Origin: Dyadobacter koreensis
GTDB taxonomy: Bacteria > Bacteroidota > Bacteroidia > Cytophagales > Spirosomataceae
Direction: 5' to 3'
NCBI RefSeq assembly: GCF_900108855.1
Contig: NZ_FNXY01000005.1
Location: 1-64,000 of the forward strand
DNA length: 64,000 bases
Shown: positions 53,254 to 62,819 of the stretch, piece after piece
How the letters are laid out: each line of letters starts with the position of its first letter
How positions within the stretch are numbered: position 1 is the first letter of the stretch
Made by a program: the position numbers and the translations under genes
The notes under the pieces: model-generated
Database searches by the model: none
What the model was told of the DNA's origin: nothing
What the model saw: only the letters and a program-made list of their open reading frames with translations

Positions 53254-53765
53254 ACTTTTGGCTTTTTGTAAAGCGGAACAGTGCTGCAGGGCTCCCCGAA
53301 CATCAGGCTTTGGGCAACCGGCTTCAGTATTGTTGTGATTTTAACATACGCTGAAATTGGAACGGGAAATTTGCTGCAACCTTTTACGACTACTTTTTTA
53401 CCACGAAATTCTTCAGCATTAATTTTATTAATCGCGTCAGAAAATAGTTTGTCTTCGAGAGCAGATAAGTCGCCAAAGACAACTGCATTTGCATAGGGTT
53501 CCAGCTGGATTGCCAGAAGCATGTAAGCCCAGGTTGGCACAATGGCATCTTCTGAACAGATAATTGCTACATTTTTTCCGGTATACTGAGCCCAGTCGTG
53601 CGTTTTAAGAAATTCACGGAAATCCTTTTCTTTCAGAATCATACCCATGAATAAATTATCTTTTATATCATAAAGTACACGCTCTCCGGGATGGTATAAT
53701 TCTTCAAGGTCAAACGAAATAAGACCACTGGTGGCAACGCGATTAACTATCTCTTCAGTTTGCAT
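53250..53765 (-). CDS. DUF2480 family protein
   Basis: 171 aa, soluble. The segments SGLISFDLEELYHPGERVLY and WAQYTGKNVAIICSEDAIVP, then FRGKKVVVKGCSKFPVPISA, match what I recall of DUF2480, a Bacteroidota family without known function. Convergent with rnhB. No catalytic motif is obvious. Confidence 0.8.
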   Translation of the reverse strand: MQTEEIVNRVATSGLISFDLEELYHPGERVLYDIKDNLFMGMILKEKDFREFLKTHDWAQYTGKNVAIICSEDAIVPTWAYMLLAIQLEPYANAVVFGDLSALEDKLFSDAINKINAEEFRGKKVVVKGCSKFPVPISAYVKITTILKPVAQSLMFGEPCSTVPLYKKPKV

Positions 53766-53845
53766 AGGAAATTCTGGTGTTTGAAGATTATAACACGAAT
53801 TAAGCAGACTTTGTTTTCAGATTTTCCTGGAAACAATAATTTTAT

Positions 53846-54541
53846 CTAAACAGCTGGACTTACTTTCCGGGATGGCGGTGTCATGAAATCTTTCAAATAA
53901 AAAGGTTCGAAGCTCGCAACGTCTTCAAATTCACCTTTTTCAAAAGACTTTACCGCTAACTTTCCAACTGTTTTGGCGGAAGGCCGGATTTCTTCGGAGA
54001 TAAAAAATGCATTTGGGTTTTGCTCAAATAATGGTTTGCATTTTGCAGCACCATCGCCAAAGAAAACAACCTTGTGATTTTCAAGTAAATTCTGGAATGA
54101 ATTTTCATCCAGAATGATAGCCTTAGTCGGTTCAACGGTAATATTGTCACCGTCGAGAACGGAGGCATATACTTCCATACGCCGCGCATCGATCATTGGG
54201 CAAAAAAGAAAATCTTTCGAAAAAAAAGGACTTACCTGAAGCGCCATCGCCTCCAGGGTATTGATCGCAATAAATGGCTTGTCCAGAGCGTAACACAATC
54301 CCTTGGCGGTTGAAACGCCTACTCGCAATCCGGTATAAGAGCCTGGGCCTTTAGCTACTGCGATGGCATCCAAGTCTTTCAAAGTGTAACCGGCGTGTTC
54401 GACACTGGTGCTCATCAAAGTTGTGAGCATGGCAGAAGAGGACCGGTCAGTATATAATTCATAGTTGGCCAACAACCCGGCGTCTCCATGAAGCGCTACG
54501 GAGCATCCGCGCGTGGAAGTGTCAATACTAAGTAAAAGCAT
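53846..54541 (-). CDS. tsaB: tRNA threonylcarbamoyladenosine protein TsaB
   Basis: 231 aa. MLLLSIDTSTRGCSVALHGD (N-terminal phosphate-like loop), AVAKGPGSYTGLRVGVSTAK and the short C-terminus fit TsaB, a catalytically inactive partner of TsaD in making t6A on tRNA. Normal length. Sixty-two bases separate it from the S41 protease gene. Confidence 0.95.
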   Translation of the reverse strand: MLLLSIDTSTRGCSVALHGDAGLLANYELYTDRSSSAMLTTLMSTSVEHAGYTLKDLDAIAVAKGPGSYTGLRVGVSTAKGLCYALDKPFIAINTLEAMALQVSPFFSKDFLFCPMIDARRMEVYASVLDGDNITVEPTKAIILDENSFQNLLENHKVVFFGDGAAKCKPLFEQNPNAFFISEEIRPSAKTVGKLAVKSFEKGEFEDVASFEPFYLKDFMTPPSRKVSPAV

Positions 54542-54603
54542 GAATTAAATTAATTACATCGGCCGTCGGCGATAATCAATCGGCCAGACCTGATAGCTGG
54601 CAG

Positions 54604-56259
54604 CTATTTTTTTCCTTTTAAAAGTTCAGCGTAACGGCTCGGTTCTTTGAACAATTTCAAAGCTTCTTTCACTTCGGAATCTTCGTTGAAGGAAGCTTCG
54701 CGCATACCTTTTTCCAGGTAATAATGTTTTAGAATTTCTTCTTCCAGAATCTTTTTGATCTCATTCTTTGAAATTTGCAGATCATTATCCTTGCTGTGCG
54801 CCAGTTTTGCGCGGAGTCCTTTGAGCTGATCCTGAATTACGTCAATGGATTTTTCCTTTTTCGCAGAAGCTTCAAGATCGTTTAAATCTCTTTCAACCTG
54901 AGTTGTGTAATCATACTCCTTGTCGTTCAGCCATTTTGCAAAATCATTATATTCTCCGTCGGTCAGATGAAACTCTTTTGCCGGCTTAATAGTCGCATGC
55001 TCAAAGTGATATTTTATCGCATAATCAAAAAACAAACGGTTTCTTGCAAGCGAAGTTGCCAGAGGTGAAAATGTTTCTTTTTCAGTAACGATATCAGGCA
55101 AAATCCCTCCTCCGTCATAAACTACGCGGCCATTATGTGTTTTGAAAGCCGTCATTAGAGAATCAGGAATTTTCCCAACGCTTCCATCCTCGTTGCGATG
55201 TCCGTAATCAATCGCCTGAATACAGCGGCCGCTAGGAATATAATATTTTGCTGTTGTGATTTTCATTTTGGTGTTGTACGAAAGATCACGGGTCGTCTGA
55301 ACCAGCCCTTTTCCATACGTACGTTGCCCAATCAAAACGCCACGATCATAATCCTGAATCACACCTGAAACGATTTCAGCTGCGGAAGCACTGCGGTTAT
55401 TTGTTAAAACGGCAATCGGAATTTCAGTATCCAATGCCGGATTATAGGCAGTATAGGACTTGTTCCATTCTGTCACTTTTCCTTTCGTAGAAACAATTTC
55501 TTCTCCTTTTGGAATAAAAATATTAGAAATCTCAATGGCCATATTCAGCAAACCTCCCGGATTATCTCGAAGATCAAGCACCAGGTGCTTCATTCCTTTT
55601 CCCTTTAATTCCTGAAAAGCAGTTTTTACTTCGCGGGAAGCTGTGGCAGTAAAATCTTTAAGATCAATATAGCCAACATCTTCGCTTAACATACCATAAT
55701 AAGGCACATTCGTCACTTTTACGATATCACGGTTTAACGTGATTTCCAACGGCTTAGGAAGACCATAACGCTTAATCGTCAGTGTGACGCTTGTTTGTGT
55801 TTGTCCTTTCAATAATTTCCCGGAATCGAAATCTTCGCGGGTTGAAAGATCGATCCCGTTAATTTTTATGATTTCGTCACCTAGTTGCAACCCAGCTTTC
55901 TGTGCTGGTGTATCTTCATAAACCATCATCACGGTATGTTTCCCTTCCGACGAATTTACCATGGCGCCGATACCGTTATATTTGCCGGTCGTCATGGTCA
56001 TGTAATCTTCGATATCATCTTCCGCATAATAAACGGTATAGGGATCGAGCGATCTCAACATACCATCTATACTGGTTTTAATCAGCTGGTTAGGATTTAT
56101 TTCATCGACATAGTATGCGTTCAGCTCTTTAAAAAGCGTGGCATAAATATCCAGATTGCGCGCAATTTCAAACAGACGGTCCTCTTGCTTGAATGACACA
56201 AACGCTAGTCCGGCAACGACCGGAGCGGCAAATATGAGTGAACGAAAATACTTTTTCAT
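54604..56259 (-). CDS. C-terminal processing protease (S41)
   Basis: 551 aa. N-terminal signal/anchor (about 8-24). PDZ domain (about 85-165, PAQKAGLQLGDEIIKINGID). S41 catalytic part: DLRDNPGGLLNMAIEI, NNRSASAAEIVSG (S292), GQRTYGKGLVQTT (K317). A C-terminal helical extension (about 440-551), lysine-rich. Tail-specific periplasmic protease. Downstream of rnpA on the same strand. Confidence 0.95.
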   Translation of the reverse strand: MKKYFRSLIFAAPVVAGLAFVSFKQEDRLFEIARNLDIYATLFKELNAYYVDEINPNQLIKTSIDGMLRSLDPYTVYYAEDDIEDYMTMTTGKYNGIGAMVNSSEGKHTVMMVYEDTPAQKAGLQLGDEIIKINGIDLSTREDFDSGKLLKGQTQTSVTLTIKRYGLPKPLEITLNRDIVKVTNVPYYGMLSEDVGYIDLKDFTATASREVKTAFQELKGKGMKHLVLDLRDNPGGLLNMAIEISNIFIPKGEEIVSTKGKVTEWNKSYTAYNPALDTEIPIAVLTNNRSASAAEIVSGVIQDYDRGVLIGQRTYGKGLVQTTRDLSYNTKMKITTAKYYIPSGRCIQAIDYGHRNEDGSVGKIPDSLMTAFKTHNGRVVYDGGGILPDIVTEKETFSPLATSLARNRLFFDYAIKYHFEHATIKPAKEFHLTDGEYNDFAKWLNDKEYDYTTQVERDLNDLEASAKKEKSIDVIQDQLKGLRAKLAHSKDNDLQISKNEIKKILEEEILKHYYLEKGMREASFNEDSEVKEALKLFKEPSRYAELLKGKK

Positions 56260-56272
56260 CTGGGATCGTAAA

Positions 56273-56686
56273 TCATTGATTTTGATTTTTCCGGAGAGCG
56301 GAAGGTAATTTCAGCAAGCGATTTACCGATTGCTTCATTGCTGTTTCAATAACGTCAAAAGTTGATATTTCTTTCGCAATATACAAAAAAGCAATGTAAG
56401 CAGGGCGCGATTCAGCAGGAAGAGAAACTAATGCAGCCTTATTCAAACGATAGGCTTCGCGACAGCGTCTTTTCACAAGATTCCGGTCAACAGCTTTCTT
56501 GAACTGCCGTTTCGAAACTGAAAATAAAAGCTGTGGAAATGGGGGAGGAGTTTCGGTATCGTAAATGTACAATACCCTAAAAGGAAAGAGGTAGAACGTA
56601 TGTACATCCGCACTACCCCTTTGAAAAAGCCGTCCGATTACACGGTGGCTGCACAAACGCTCATTTTTACCAAATGTTTGTTTCAA
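56273..56686 (-). CDS. rnpA: Ribonuclease P protein component
   Basis: 137 aa, start codon TTG (MKQTFGKNERLCSHRVIGRL), supported by the family's usual N-terminus; the only nearby ATG is out of frame. FSVSKRQFKKAVDRNLVKRR is the RNP-binding motif. Pairs with RNase P RNA to mature tRNA 5' ends. Lies after rpmH in the classic order, but a terminator-like hairpin sits just before its start. Confidence 0.93.
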   Translation of the reverse strand: MKQTFGKNERLCSHRVIGRLFQRGSADVHTFYLFPFRVLYIYDTETPPPFPQLLFSVSKRQFKKAVDRNLVKRRCREAYRLNKAALVSLPAESRPAYIAFLYIAKEISTFDVIETAMKQSVNRLLKLPSALRKNQNQ

Positions 56687-56696
56687 GTTCTCGTAG

Positions 56697-56742
56697 AAAA
56701 AAAACGTGTATCAAGTTTGAGAGTTAATCGAACTTAATACAC
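56697..56742 (-). terminator. Terminator-like hairpin between rpmH and rnpA
   Basis: On the minus strand, arms 56731-56742 and 56706-56717 pair over 12 positions with one mismatch, followed by G and eight T (56697-56704), ending 10 nt before the TTG of rnpA. It would limit rnpA relative to rpmH. Confidence 0.72.
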
Positions 56743-56814
56743 GATTAAAGACAAGGTGTCTCCGATTTGGTACTACCAACAAGGCATTACCCTACTCAAA
56801 CTTTCAAACCTTGA

Positions 56815-56973
56815 TTATTGCTTATGACGTTTTTCGTCTGAAACCGTTAGTTTCCAACGACCTTTCTTGCGACGGGCCGTTACAACTTTCCGGCCATTAG
56901 CCGAAGACATTCTTTCACGGAATCCGTGCTTATTTCTCCTCTTGCGATTCGATGGTTGATAGGTACGTTTCAT
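56815..56973 (-). CDS. rpmH: 50S ribosomal protein L34
   Basis: 52 aa: [20 protein letters not shown] then [19 protein letters not shown], almost invariant in bacteria. Very basic, binds 23S rRNA. First gene of rpmH-rnpA. Its promoter is at 57027-57057. Confidence 0.97.
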   Translation of the reverse strand: MKRTYQPSNRKRRNKHGFRERMSSANGRKVVTARRKKGRWKLTVSDEKRHKQ

Positions 56974-57026
56974 CTCATTATCAAATTATTGCGCTATAAA
57001 TCTCTTCTACCCGTAATTTTGGCTTG

Positions 57027-57057
57027 CAAAGGTAAATAAATTTTCGAATTATGACAA
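57027..57057 (-). promoter_or_regulatory. Promoter for rpmH
   Basis: On the minus strand, TTG (57055-57057), 20-nt spacer, TACCTTTG (57027-57034): matches the Bacteroidota consensus, about 50 nt ahead of the rpmH start. Confidence 0.65.
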
Positions 57058-57155
57058 GGTCAAAAAACTTTTTTCTTCAGATAACGTGCAGGTTATATGA
57101 AATTTAAGAAATTTTCTGCCTCATTTTCACCTCCGAAGGTATTCCCGGTTTGTGT

Positions 57156-58571
57156 TTACTTTAAGAAAAACTTCTTTTTGAAGTACCATTCTGCACAGCC
57201 GTTATTATATTCTACTGACCCCCATGCCGGATCCGGAGCCTCTGTGATAATCAAAATCGAGTACGGAGTATTTTTTAATTTCGGAACATAAACAGAATGC
57301 TCTTCTGTTTCATAAACCTGCTTCGTACGCGCCTCCATTTCTGCATAAAAACGTGCAGCACGGCCTGTCAACACATCCGACCAGGCCGATCGGTAATTAA
57401 AATTACTGGTGTAAATGGTAATAAAATATAGCGCAATAACCCAGCCGATCAATCCGAAACGGGTGATAATGTTGGAATTGTATTTTTCAATCGCCCAGAA
57501 AGTAATGACAAAAACATTGTAAGTGAATCCTATCAGTGTCCAGAAGGTGATCACACATTGTCCGCGTAAGTTAGGGGGGCCAGCGATCGACCAGTATGTT
57601 GGAAAATAAGTCAGGAATAGACAACCGAAAAACACAATTAGTGAAATGATCGGGTGAACGGACAAGAATCGGAATTCTTCTTTTCCTTTTTTATGATAGA
57701 TCTGCGCGGCATAAGGGATCAGGACAAGTGCCAGAACACACAAGGTCGGTGCCATCTTGGAGAAATTCAGAACGCCGGTGACCAGACTATTCTGGATTGA
57801 AAAGACCAGATTGAATTTTAATGGTGTCGGATAAAGTCCCGATTCTGCGCGAACGGCATTTCCCGGAGCAGTAATTGATAACACTCCAAAGGCGAGTGCG
57901 ATCAGGAACATGATCAGCGCGGAATATTGAATTTTTTTATTTGCCAGAGAGCCGAACAGGAAAAAGGCGCCTGTTAAGGCAACCAGCCATACCAGCGTAT
58001 ATTCATTTGTGCCAACCAAAATAATCATTGAAAGGCAGATGATTGCGATATGTTTACTTTTCAGCGTTGAGTAATTTCTGAATAGATATGCAAACAAATG
58101 CAGTGTTCCGATGTCTGCTAATGTATAGTAATAACCTGTATACCAGTAGAAATAGCCCGAAACAATCGGAAGTTCGGCAATTAAAACAAAAGTTAACAAA
58201 AACGTGATCAGTGCTGTTTGCCAGGTTACCAGCTTGTTCAAAGTAATGGCCTTAACAAATACCCACATCGCATGAGCATACAGGCAGATTAAAATGATCG
58301 GTGCGATTTTATAACCCAGATATGAGCCGTATGAAAGTGGCTGCGTGGCAGAAATAATAGTTCCGATATAACGGCCCGACCAGGTTTTCCAGTAATGTTC
58401 CTGATATCCCCAGTAACCCATGTCAATTACCCCAAGTGCGTGGCAATAATCGTCGGTTGTCGGGAAAACGAAAAACGAAAGAGCAAGGAAAGGCAACAGT
58501 AAAATGACAAAGGCTAACAGGATTATTCTCAGCTTATTGTCAGGATTTTCAAACCAGGTAGAGTAGTGCAT
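57156..58571 (-). CDS. DUF6056-like polytopic membrane protein (GT-C type)
   Basis: 471 aa, about eleven hydrophobic segments. VFPTTDDYCHAL (D40, D41) followed by TWSGRYIGTI is the acidic loop pattern of the DUF6056 family, a GT-C-like membrane glycosyltransferase group. No soluble domain. Acceptor and sugar unknown. Isolated between rpmH and the divergent TatD gene. Confidence 0.75.
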   Translation of the reverse strand: MHYSTWFENPDNKLRIILLAFVILLLPFLALSFFVFPTTDDYCHALGVIDMGYWGYQEHYWKTWSGRYIGTIISATQPLSYGSYLGYKIAPIILICLYAHAMWVFVKAITLNKLVTWQTALITFLLTFVLIAELPIVSGYFYWYTGYYYTLADIGTLHLFAYLFRNYSTLKSKHIAIICLSMIILVGTNEYTLVWLVALTGAFFLFGSLANKKIQYSALIMFLIALAFGVLSITAPGNAVRAESGLYPTPLKFNLVFSIQNSLVTGVLNFSKMAPTLCVLALVLIPYAAQIYHKKGKEEFRFLSVHPIISLIVFFGCLFLTYFPTYWSIAGPPNLRGQCVITFWTLIGFTYNVFVITFWAIEKYNSNIITRFGLIGWVIALYFITIYTSNFNYRSAWSDVLTGRAARFYAEMEARTKQVYETEEHSVYVPKLKNTPYSILIITEAPDPAWGSVEYNNGCAEWYFKKKFFLK

Positions 58572-58757
58572 ATTTGTTTGGACTCGGCAATTATGATCTA
58601 GCAGATGGCCAAAAATAAGACAATTATTTGAAGAATCGGCTCCTGTTGACCGGAAAGGACTGAGAATGAATACCCGGATTTTTAATAAATTGACGCCTAT
58701 TCATGCTGTTTGGCAAACAAATTGACCCTATTATTTTATCTTTAATCAATAGTTGAT

Positions 58758-59402
58758 ATGTACTATAACATTCACACACATCCACATTCTGTAAGTGAAG
58801 ATGTCCTGTTTATTGAAAATTTATACAAAAATTTCGATCACGAAATTATGGGTCGAAAAGTAAGCATGGGTTTGCACCCCTGGTATCTTAATGCAGATTA
58901 TCTGGATGAGCAAATTATTAATCTGGCCGAAAATGCAGAGAAATCCGAAGTTCTTGCCATCGGAGAATGTGGACTTGACAAGCTTTCGTCAACGGACTGG
59001 GATTTGCAGTTAAAGGCGTTTCAATTGCAAATAAAACTTGCCCGGAATTTGAATAAGCCGTTAATTATCCATTGTGTTAGAGCTTTTAGTGAAGTTCTCG
59101 CTCAATTAAAAACTGTGAACGTTCCTGTTATTTTTCATGGCATAAATAATAAATTGTCGCTTATTCAGCCTGTTATCGATGCTGGGTATTATTTGTCCTT
59201 CGGAAAATCTCTGCTTGGAGGAAATGCGGCAATTCTTAATACTTTTAAAATTACACCTCTGGAACAAATATTTTTAGAGACTGACGATGCGGATATTGAC
59301 ATTAGAGAAATCTATAAATCAGCGGCGGTGGTAAAAGAAATTTCTGAAAAAGAGATTGTTTTGCAACTTGAAAAAAACTTTTTAAACGTATTTCATTACT
59401 AA
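58758..59402 (+). CDS. TatD-family metal-dependent hydrolase
   Basis: 214 aa, short for TatD (usually ~255). MYYNIHTHPHS (metal His pair), AIGECGLD (metal Glu), NKPLIIHCVRAFSEVL (His) and LETDDADIDI (Asp) are present, so the barrel core is complete. TatD proteins are 3'-5' exonucleases or related amidohydrolases. Stop overlaps the tcdA start by one base. Confidence 0.88.
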   Translation: MYYNIHTHPHSVSEDVLFIENLYKNFDHEIMGRKVSMGLHPWYLNADYLDEQIINLAENAEKSEVLAIGECGLDKLSSTDWDLQLKAFQLQIKLARNLNKPLIIHCVRAFSEVLAQLKTVNVPVIFHGINNKLSLIQPVIDAGYYLSFGKSLLGGNAAILNTFKITPLEQIFLETDDADIDIREIYKSAAVVKEISEKEIVLQLEKNFLNVFHY

Positions 59403-60127
59403 TGGAAGATTTCGCCTGGCTTTCCCGAACCGAATTATTAATTGGAAGAGAAAAGCTTGTTAAGCTGAGCAAAGCACATGTGTTGATTATAGGTCTGGGT
59501 GGCGTAGGTTCTTTCGCAGCGGAATTTGTTTGCAGAAATGGAGTTGGGGCCATGACCATTGTAGACGGAGATACAGTCGATCCGAGCAATAGAAACAGGC
59601 AATTGCCGGCACTTTCGACTAATCATGGCGTCAGTAAAGCCGATATTATGGCAGAAAGACTGAAAGCCATAAATCCGGAATTAACGCTGCATGTTGTCAA
59701 AACTTTTATCAATCCGGAAGCTGTTGATGAAATCCTGTCGGTGAATTCGTATGATTATATAGTTGATGCCATTGACAGCGTCACTCCGAAAATTACGTTT
59801 TTGAAAGAAGCTTTTCAGCGCAAAATTCCAATTGTAAGTTCTATGGGCGCAGGCGGACGAATGGATCCGACGATGATCCGGGTGGTTGACATTTCAAAAA
59901 CATATAACTGCAACTTCGCTCAGCAAGTAAGAAAAAATTTGAAGAAAGAGGGAATATATAAAGGAATCAAGGCTGTTTTTTCGACCGAAGAGCAATTGAA
60001 AGAATCTTTGATGTTGACAGATGGAAGTAATTATAAAAAATCGGCATATGGCACCATGTCTTATCTGCCCGCAGTTTTCGGGGCAACTTGCGCGTCGGTA
60101 TTGATCCGCGATTTGATTGCAGACTGA
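59402..60127 (+). CDS. tcdA: tRNA threonylcarbamoyladenosine dehydratase
   Basis: 241 aa, E1/ThiF fold. ATP loop VLIIGLGGVGSFAAEFVCRN, VDGDTVDPSNRNRQLPA and YDYIVDAIDSVTPK are typical of TcdA/CsdL, which cyclises t6A to ct6A in an ATP-dependent step. A t6A gene, tsaB, is also in this window. Cotranslated with the TatD gene (TAATG). Confidence 0.92.
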   Translation: MEDFAWLSRTELLIGREKLVKLSKAHVLIIGLGGVGSFAAEFVCRNGVGAMTIVDGDTVDPSNRNRQLPALSTNHGVSKADIMAERLKAINPELTLHVVKTFINPEAVDEILSVNSYDYIVDAIDSVTPKITFLKEAFQRKIPIVSSMGAGGRMDPTMIRVVDISKTYNCNFAQQVRKNLKKEGIYKGIKAVFSTEEQLKESLMLTDGSNYKKSAYGTMSYLPAVFGATCASVLIRDLIAD

Positions 60128-60224
60128 GAATGTTTGTTGGCATGGGCCGACAACAATGAACCGAATCGCCGGTATCTTTTTTTTGCGAGATAAAAATAAA
60201 CAAATATTTACTGTTAGACAATTC

Positions 60225-60824
60225 ATGGATAATTGCGCCAGGATTATTAACTATTTGAAAAAATTCGTGGAAGTGACAGACGAGGAGGCGCGTTTGTTTA
60301 GTAGTTATTTCCATGAAAACCAAATAAGAAAAGGGCAATATATTATTCAGCCTGACTTTACTGCCAGGCATCGAAATTATGTCTTGCAGGGGGCGCTACG
60401 AGCATTTGTGGTTGATGAGGCCGGACAGGAACATACAATTTCCTTTGCCATTGATGACTGGTGGATTTCAGATGTCAATAGCTATATATACCAAAAGCCG
60501 GCGACCATGTTTGTAGTTGCCCTGGAAAACAGCCGGATACTTCAAATAGAATTTGAAAAAGAAAAGGAATTGAAAAGCCTGAATCACAAGTATGAAACGT
60601 TTTTTAGAGTGATGGCAGAAAGAGGAATGGCGTTTCATCAAAGAAGATTTATTTCTAATCTGACACTTTCTGCTGAAAAGCGATATGATGACTTTTTAGA
60701 AAAATATCCCCAGGTAGCTCAGCGTATGCCACAATATGCCCTTGCTTCTTATTTGGGAATGACTACGCAATTCCTTTCGAGAATTCGAAAGAGGAAGGCG
60801 AAAAGTGAAACTGGTTTCACCTGA
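60225..60824 (+). CDS. Crp/Fnr-family regulator
   Basis: 199 aa from ATG 60225; the frame is open upstream but overlaps tcdA. Cyclic-nucleotide-like barrel (about 20-115: KGQYIIQPDFTARHRNYVLQ, GQEHTISFAIDDWWISD), then helices ending in a compact HTH-like tail (MPQYALASYLGMTTQFLSRI). This short type is common in Bacteroidota. Effector unknown; no Fe-S cysteines, so not a true Fnr. Confidence 0.85.
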   Translation: MDNCARIINYLKKFVEVTDEEARLFSSYFHENQIRKGQYIIQPDFTARHRNYVLQGALRAFVVDEAGQEHTISFAIDDWWISDVNSYIYQKPATMFVVALENSRILQIEFEKEKELKSLNHKYETFFRVMAERGMAFHQRRFISNLTLSAEKRYDDFLEKYPQVAQRMPQYALASYLGMTTQFLSRIRKRKAKSETGFT

Positions 60825-60894
60825 TTTCTTAATCTGGTTTCTCTTCCTGGCGATAAAATTGGCGGAGCTTTGCATTGTATTTAAATCAAACACA

Positions 60895-61647
60895 ATGTCA
60901 GGGAAATTAAACAATAAAATAGCCGTAATTACCGGTGGAAGTGCCGGAATAGGATTGGCGACTGCAAAATTATTTGCAGCAGAAGGGGCAAAAGTAATAA
61001 TCACTGGACGCAATGCAGACACGTTGAAAAAGGCGACCGGCGAAATCGGCGCAGGTGCCATAGCCATCCAGGCAGATTCTTCAAAACTCGCAGAACTGGA
61101 TCATTTATACAAATTGGTCGGAGAAAAGTATGGAAAAATTGATGTGCTCGTGGCAAACGCCGCAGTTTATGTCCTGGCTCCGTTGACCGACTTTACCGAG
61201 GAAATGTTCGATAAACAAAGTGACGTAAATTTTAAGGGCACTTTTTTTACCGTACAAAAAGCGGTAAATTATCTTAATGATGGGGCTTCGGTTATTTTGT
61301 TATCGTCCATAGCTAACGCCAAAGGTGTGCCAAATCATGCATCATATTCTGCTACAAAAGCCGCAATTCGCTCTCTGGGCCGTAGTTTTTCTGTTGAATT
61401 GATGGATAGAAAAATTCGCGTAAATGTGCTTACGCCTGGTCCCGTTGATACAGATGTTTTTGACCAGGTTACATCTTCAAAAGAAGAGGCGAATGCATTC
61501 AAGGAAAATATGGCACAGTTTACACCGATAAAAAGGGTAGGTAAGCCGGAAGAAATTGCCTCAGCAGCACTTTTCCTGGCTTCCGACGATTCAACCTTTA
61601 TGATTGGCTCAGAATTGCTGATCGATGGAGGCGTTAAATCGTTATAG
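60895..61647 (+). CDS. Short-chain dehydrogenase/reductase
   Basis: 250 aa from ATG 60895 (MSGKLNNKIAVITGGSAG). Rossmann motif TGGSAGIGLATA, NAAV, catalytic SSIANA...YSATKAA (Ser, Tyr-x-x-x-Lys), and PGPVDTD. NAD(P) oxidoreductase, substrate unknown. It begins 70 nt after the regulator, which may control it. Confidence 0.92.
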   Translation: MSGKLNNKIAVITGGSAGIGLATAKLFAAEGAKVIITGRNADTLKKATGEIGAGAIAIQADSSKLAELDHLYKLVGEKYGKIDVLVANAAVYVLAPLTDFTEEMFDKQSDVNFKGTFFTVQKAVNYLNDGASVILLSSIANAKGVPNHASYSATKAAIRSLGRSFSVELMDRKIRVNVLTPGPVDTDVFDQVTSSKEEANAFKENMAQFTPIKRVGKPEEIASAALFLASDDSTFMIGSELLIDGGVKSL

Positions 61648-61709
61648 TTTTTCAATATAGATTGAATGGTCATCAAAAATTTGTTTGAATAATAATGGTG
61701 ATTCTTCGC

Positions 61710-61858
61710 GGCTCCTTCGGAACATCCTGTTTATAGCAATTTCAATTTTAGCACCCATCCTTAACTCCATCTGAGTTTTTGATATTGCAGGAGGCTCCGA
61801 TGGAGCCGAAGAAATAGCATATTGATACAATGCTATAAACAGGATGCTCGAATGGGAG
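61710..61858. repeat. REP/MITE-like palindromic element
   Basis: CATCCTGTTTATAGCA (61723-61738) recurs inverted and perfect at 61831-61846; imperfect pairing extends outward through GGCTCC-type ends. Inside lies a tight hairpin GGCTCC-GAT-GGAGCC (61793-61807). No ORF. It has the look of a non-autonomous, hairpin-forming interspersed repeat. Located between the SDR gene and the tRNA-derived array. Confidence 0.6.
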
Positions 61859-61886
61859 CAAGATTAATCAGGTTGTTTTTCTTCAT

Positions 61887-62632
61887 GCCAGAAACGCAAA
61901 AAGGGCACCATCTTTCGATAGTGACCTTTCTTTTGTAGCGGGAGCTGGCCAGGATCGCCTGCTCGGTCGGACCAGCGACCTTTGGATTGCTGCCAACGAA
62001 CAATTTTGAATAATTTAAGAAAAGTGGCAGAAACTCAAAAAGGCCACCATCTTTCGATAGTGACCTCTTTCTTGTAGCGGGAGCTGGCCAGGATCGCCTG
62101 CCCGGTCGGACCAGCGACCTTTGGATTACTGCCAACGAACAATTTTAAATAATTTAAGAAAAGTGCCAGAAACGCAAAAAGGCCACCATCTTACGATAGT
62201 GACCTCTCTCTTGTAGCGGGAGCTGGCCAGGATCGCCTGCGCGGTCGGACCAGCAACCTTTGGATTACTGCCAACGAACAATTTTAAATAATTTAAGAAA
62301 AGTGGCAGAAACGCAAAAAGGCCACCATCTTTCGATAGTGACCTTTCTCTTGTAGCGGGAGCTGGCCAGGATCGCCTGCGCGGTCGGACCAGCGACCTTT
62401 GGGTTACTGCCAACGAACAATTTAAATAATTTAAGAAAAGTGCCAGAAACTCAAAAAGGCCACCATCTTTTGATAGTGACCTTTCTCTTGTAGCGGGAGC
62501 TGGCGAGGATCGCCTGCCTGGTCGGACCAGCGATCTTTGGATTATTCGCCCAACTACCCATTTGCTTGAATAATTGAATATGCCTAAAACGCAAGAAAGC
62601 CACTATCTTTCGATAGTGACTTTCTTTTCTTG
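61887..62632 (-). repeat. Tandem array of five tRNA-fMet-derived units with terminators
   Basis: Five units of about 139 bp (unit landmarks TGTAGCGGGAGCTGG at 61934, 62073, 62212, 62351 and 62489) adjoin the intact tRNA at 62633. On the minus strand each holds AAGGTCGCTGGTC, an insert of about 16-19 nt in the T-loop, then CCAGCTCCCGCTACA: the tRNA T-arm and acceptor 3' strand. The 5' half and anticodon arm are replaced by unrelated AT-rich sequence. Each unit ends in a 10-bp GAAA-loop hairpin (GGTCACTATC with GATGGTGGCC, kept by G-U pairs) and TTTTT. ORFs over the array are spurious. Confidence 0.85.
62593..62626 (-). terminator. Terminator of the intact tRNA-fMet
   Basis: AAGAAAG-C-CACTATC (62593-62607) pairs with GATAGTG-A-CTTTCTT (62612-62626), 14 bp with one mismatch and a 4-nt loop, just past the tRNA 3' end on the minus strand. 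Confidence 0.8.
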
Positions 62633-62705
<73 letters not shown>

Positions 62706-62819
62706 GTGTCGTTGAATTGGAGTGCAAACATACGACTAATGTTTCAATAAAAACAACTATTTTTGTAAAAAATTTCTAAAAAATATTTTCAACGACCTCC
62801 TGACACCATTAAAATAAAT

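Noticed and set aside
61887..62632. CRISPR-like array because of regular repeats
   Set aside because: Units are ~139 bp with near-identical sequence throughout and no variable spacers; they match the adjacent tRNA and terminator. No cas genes nearby.
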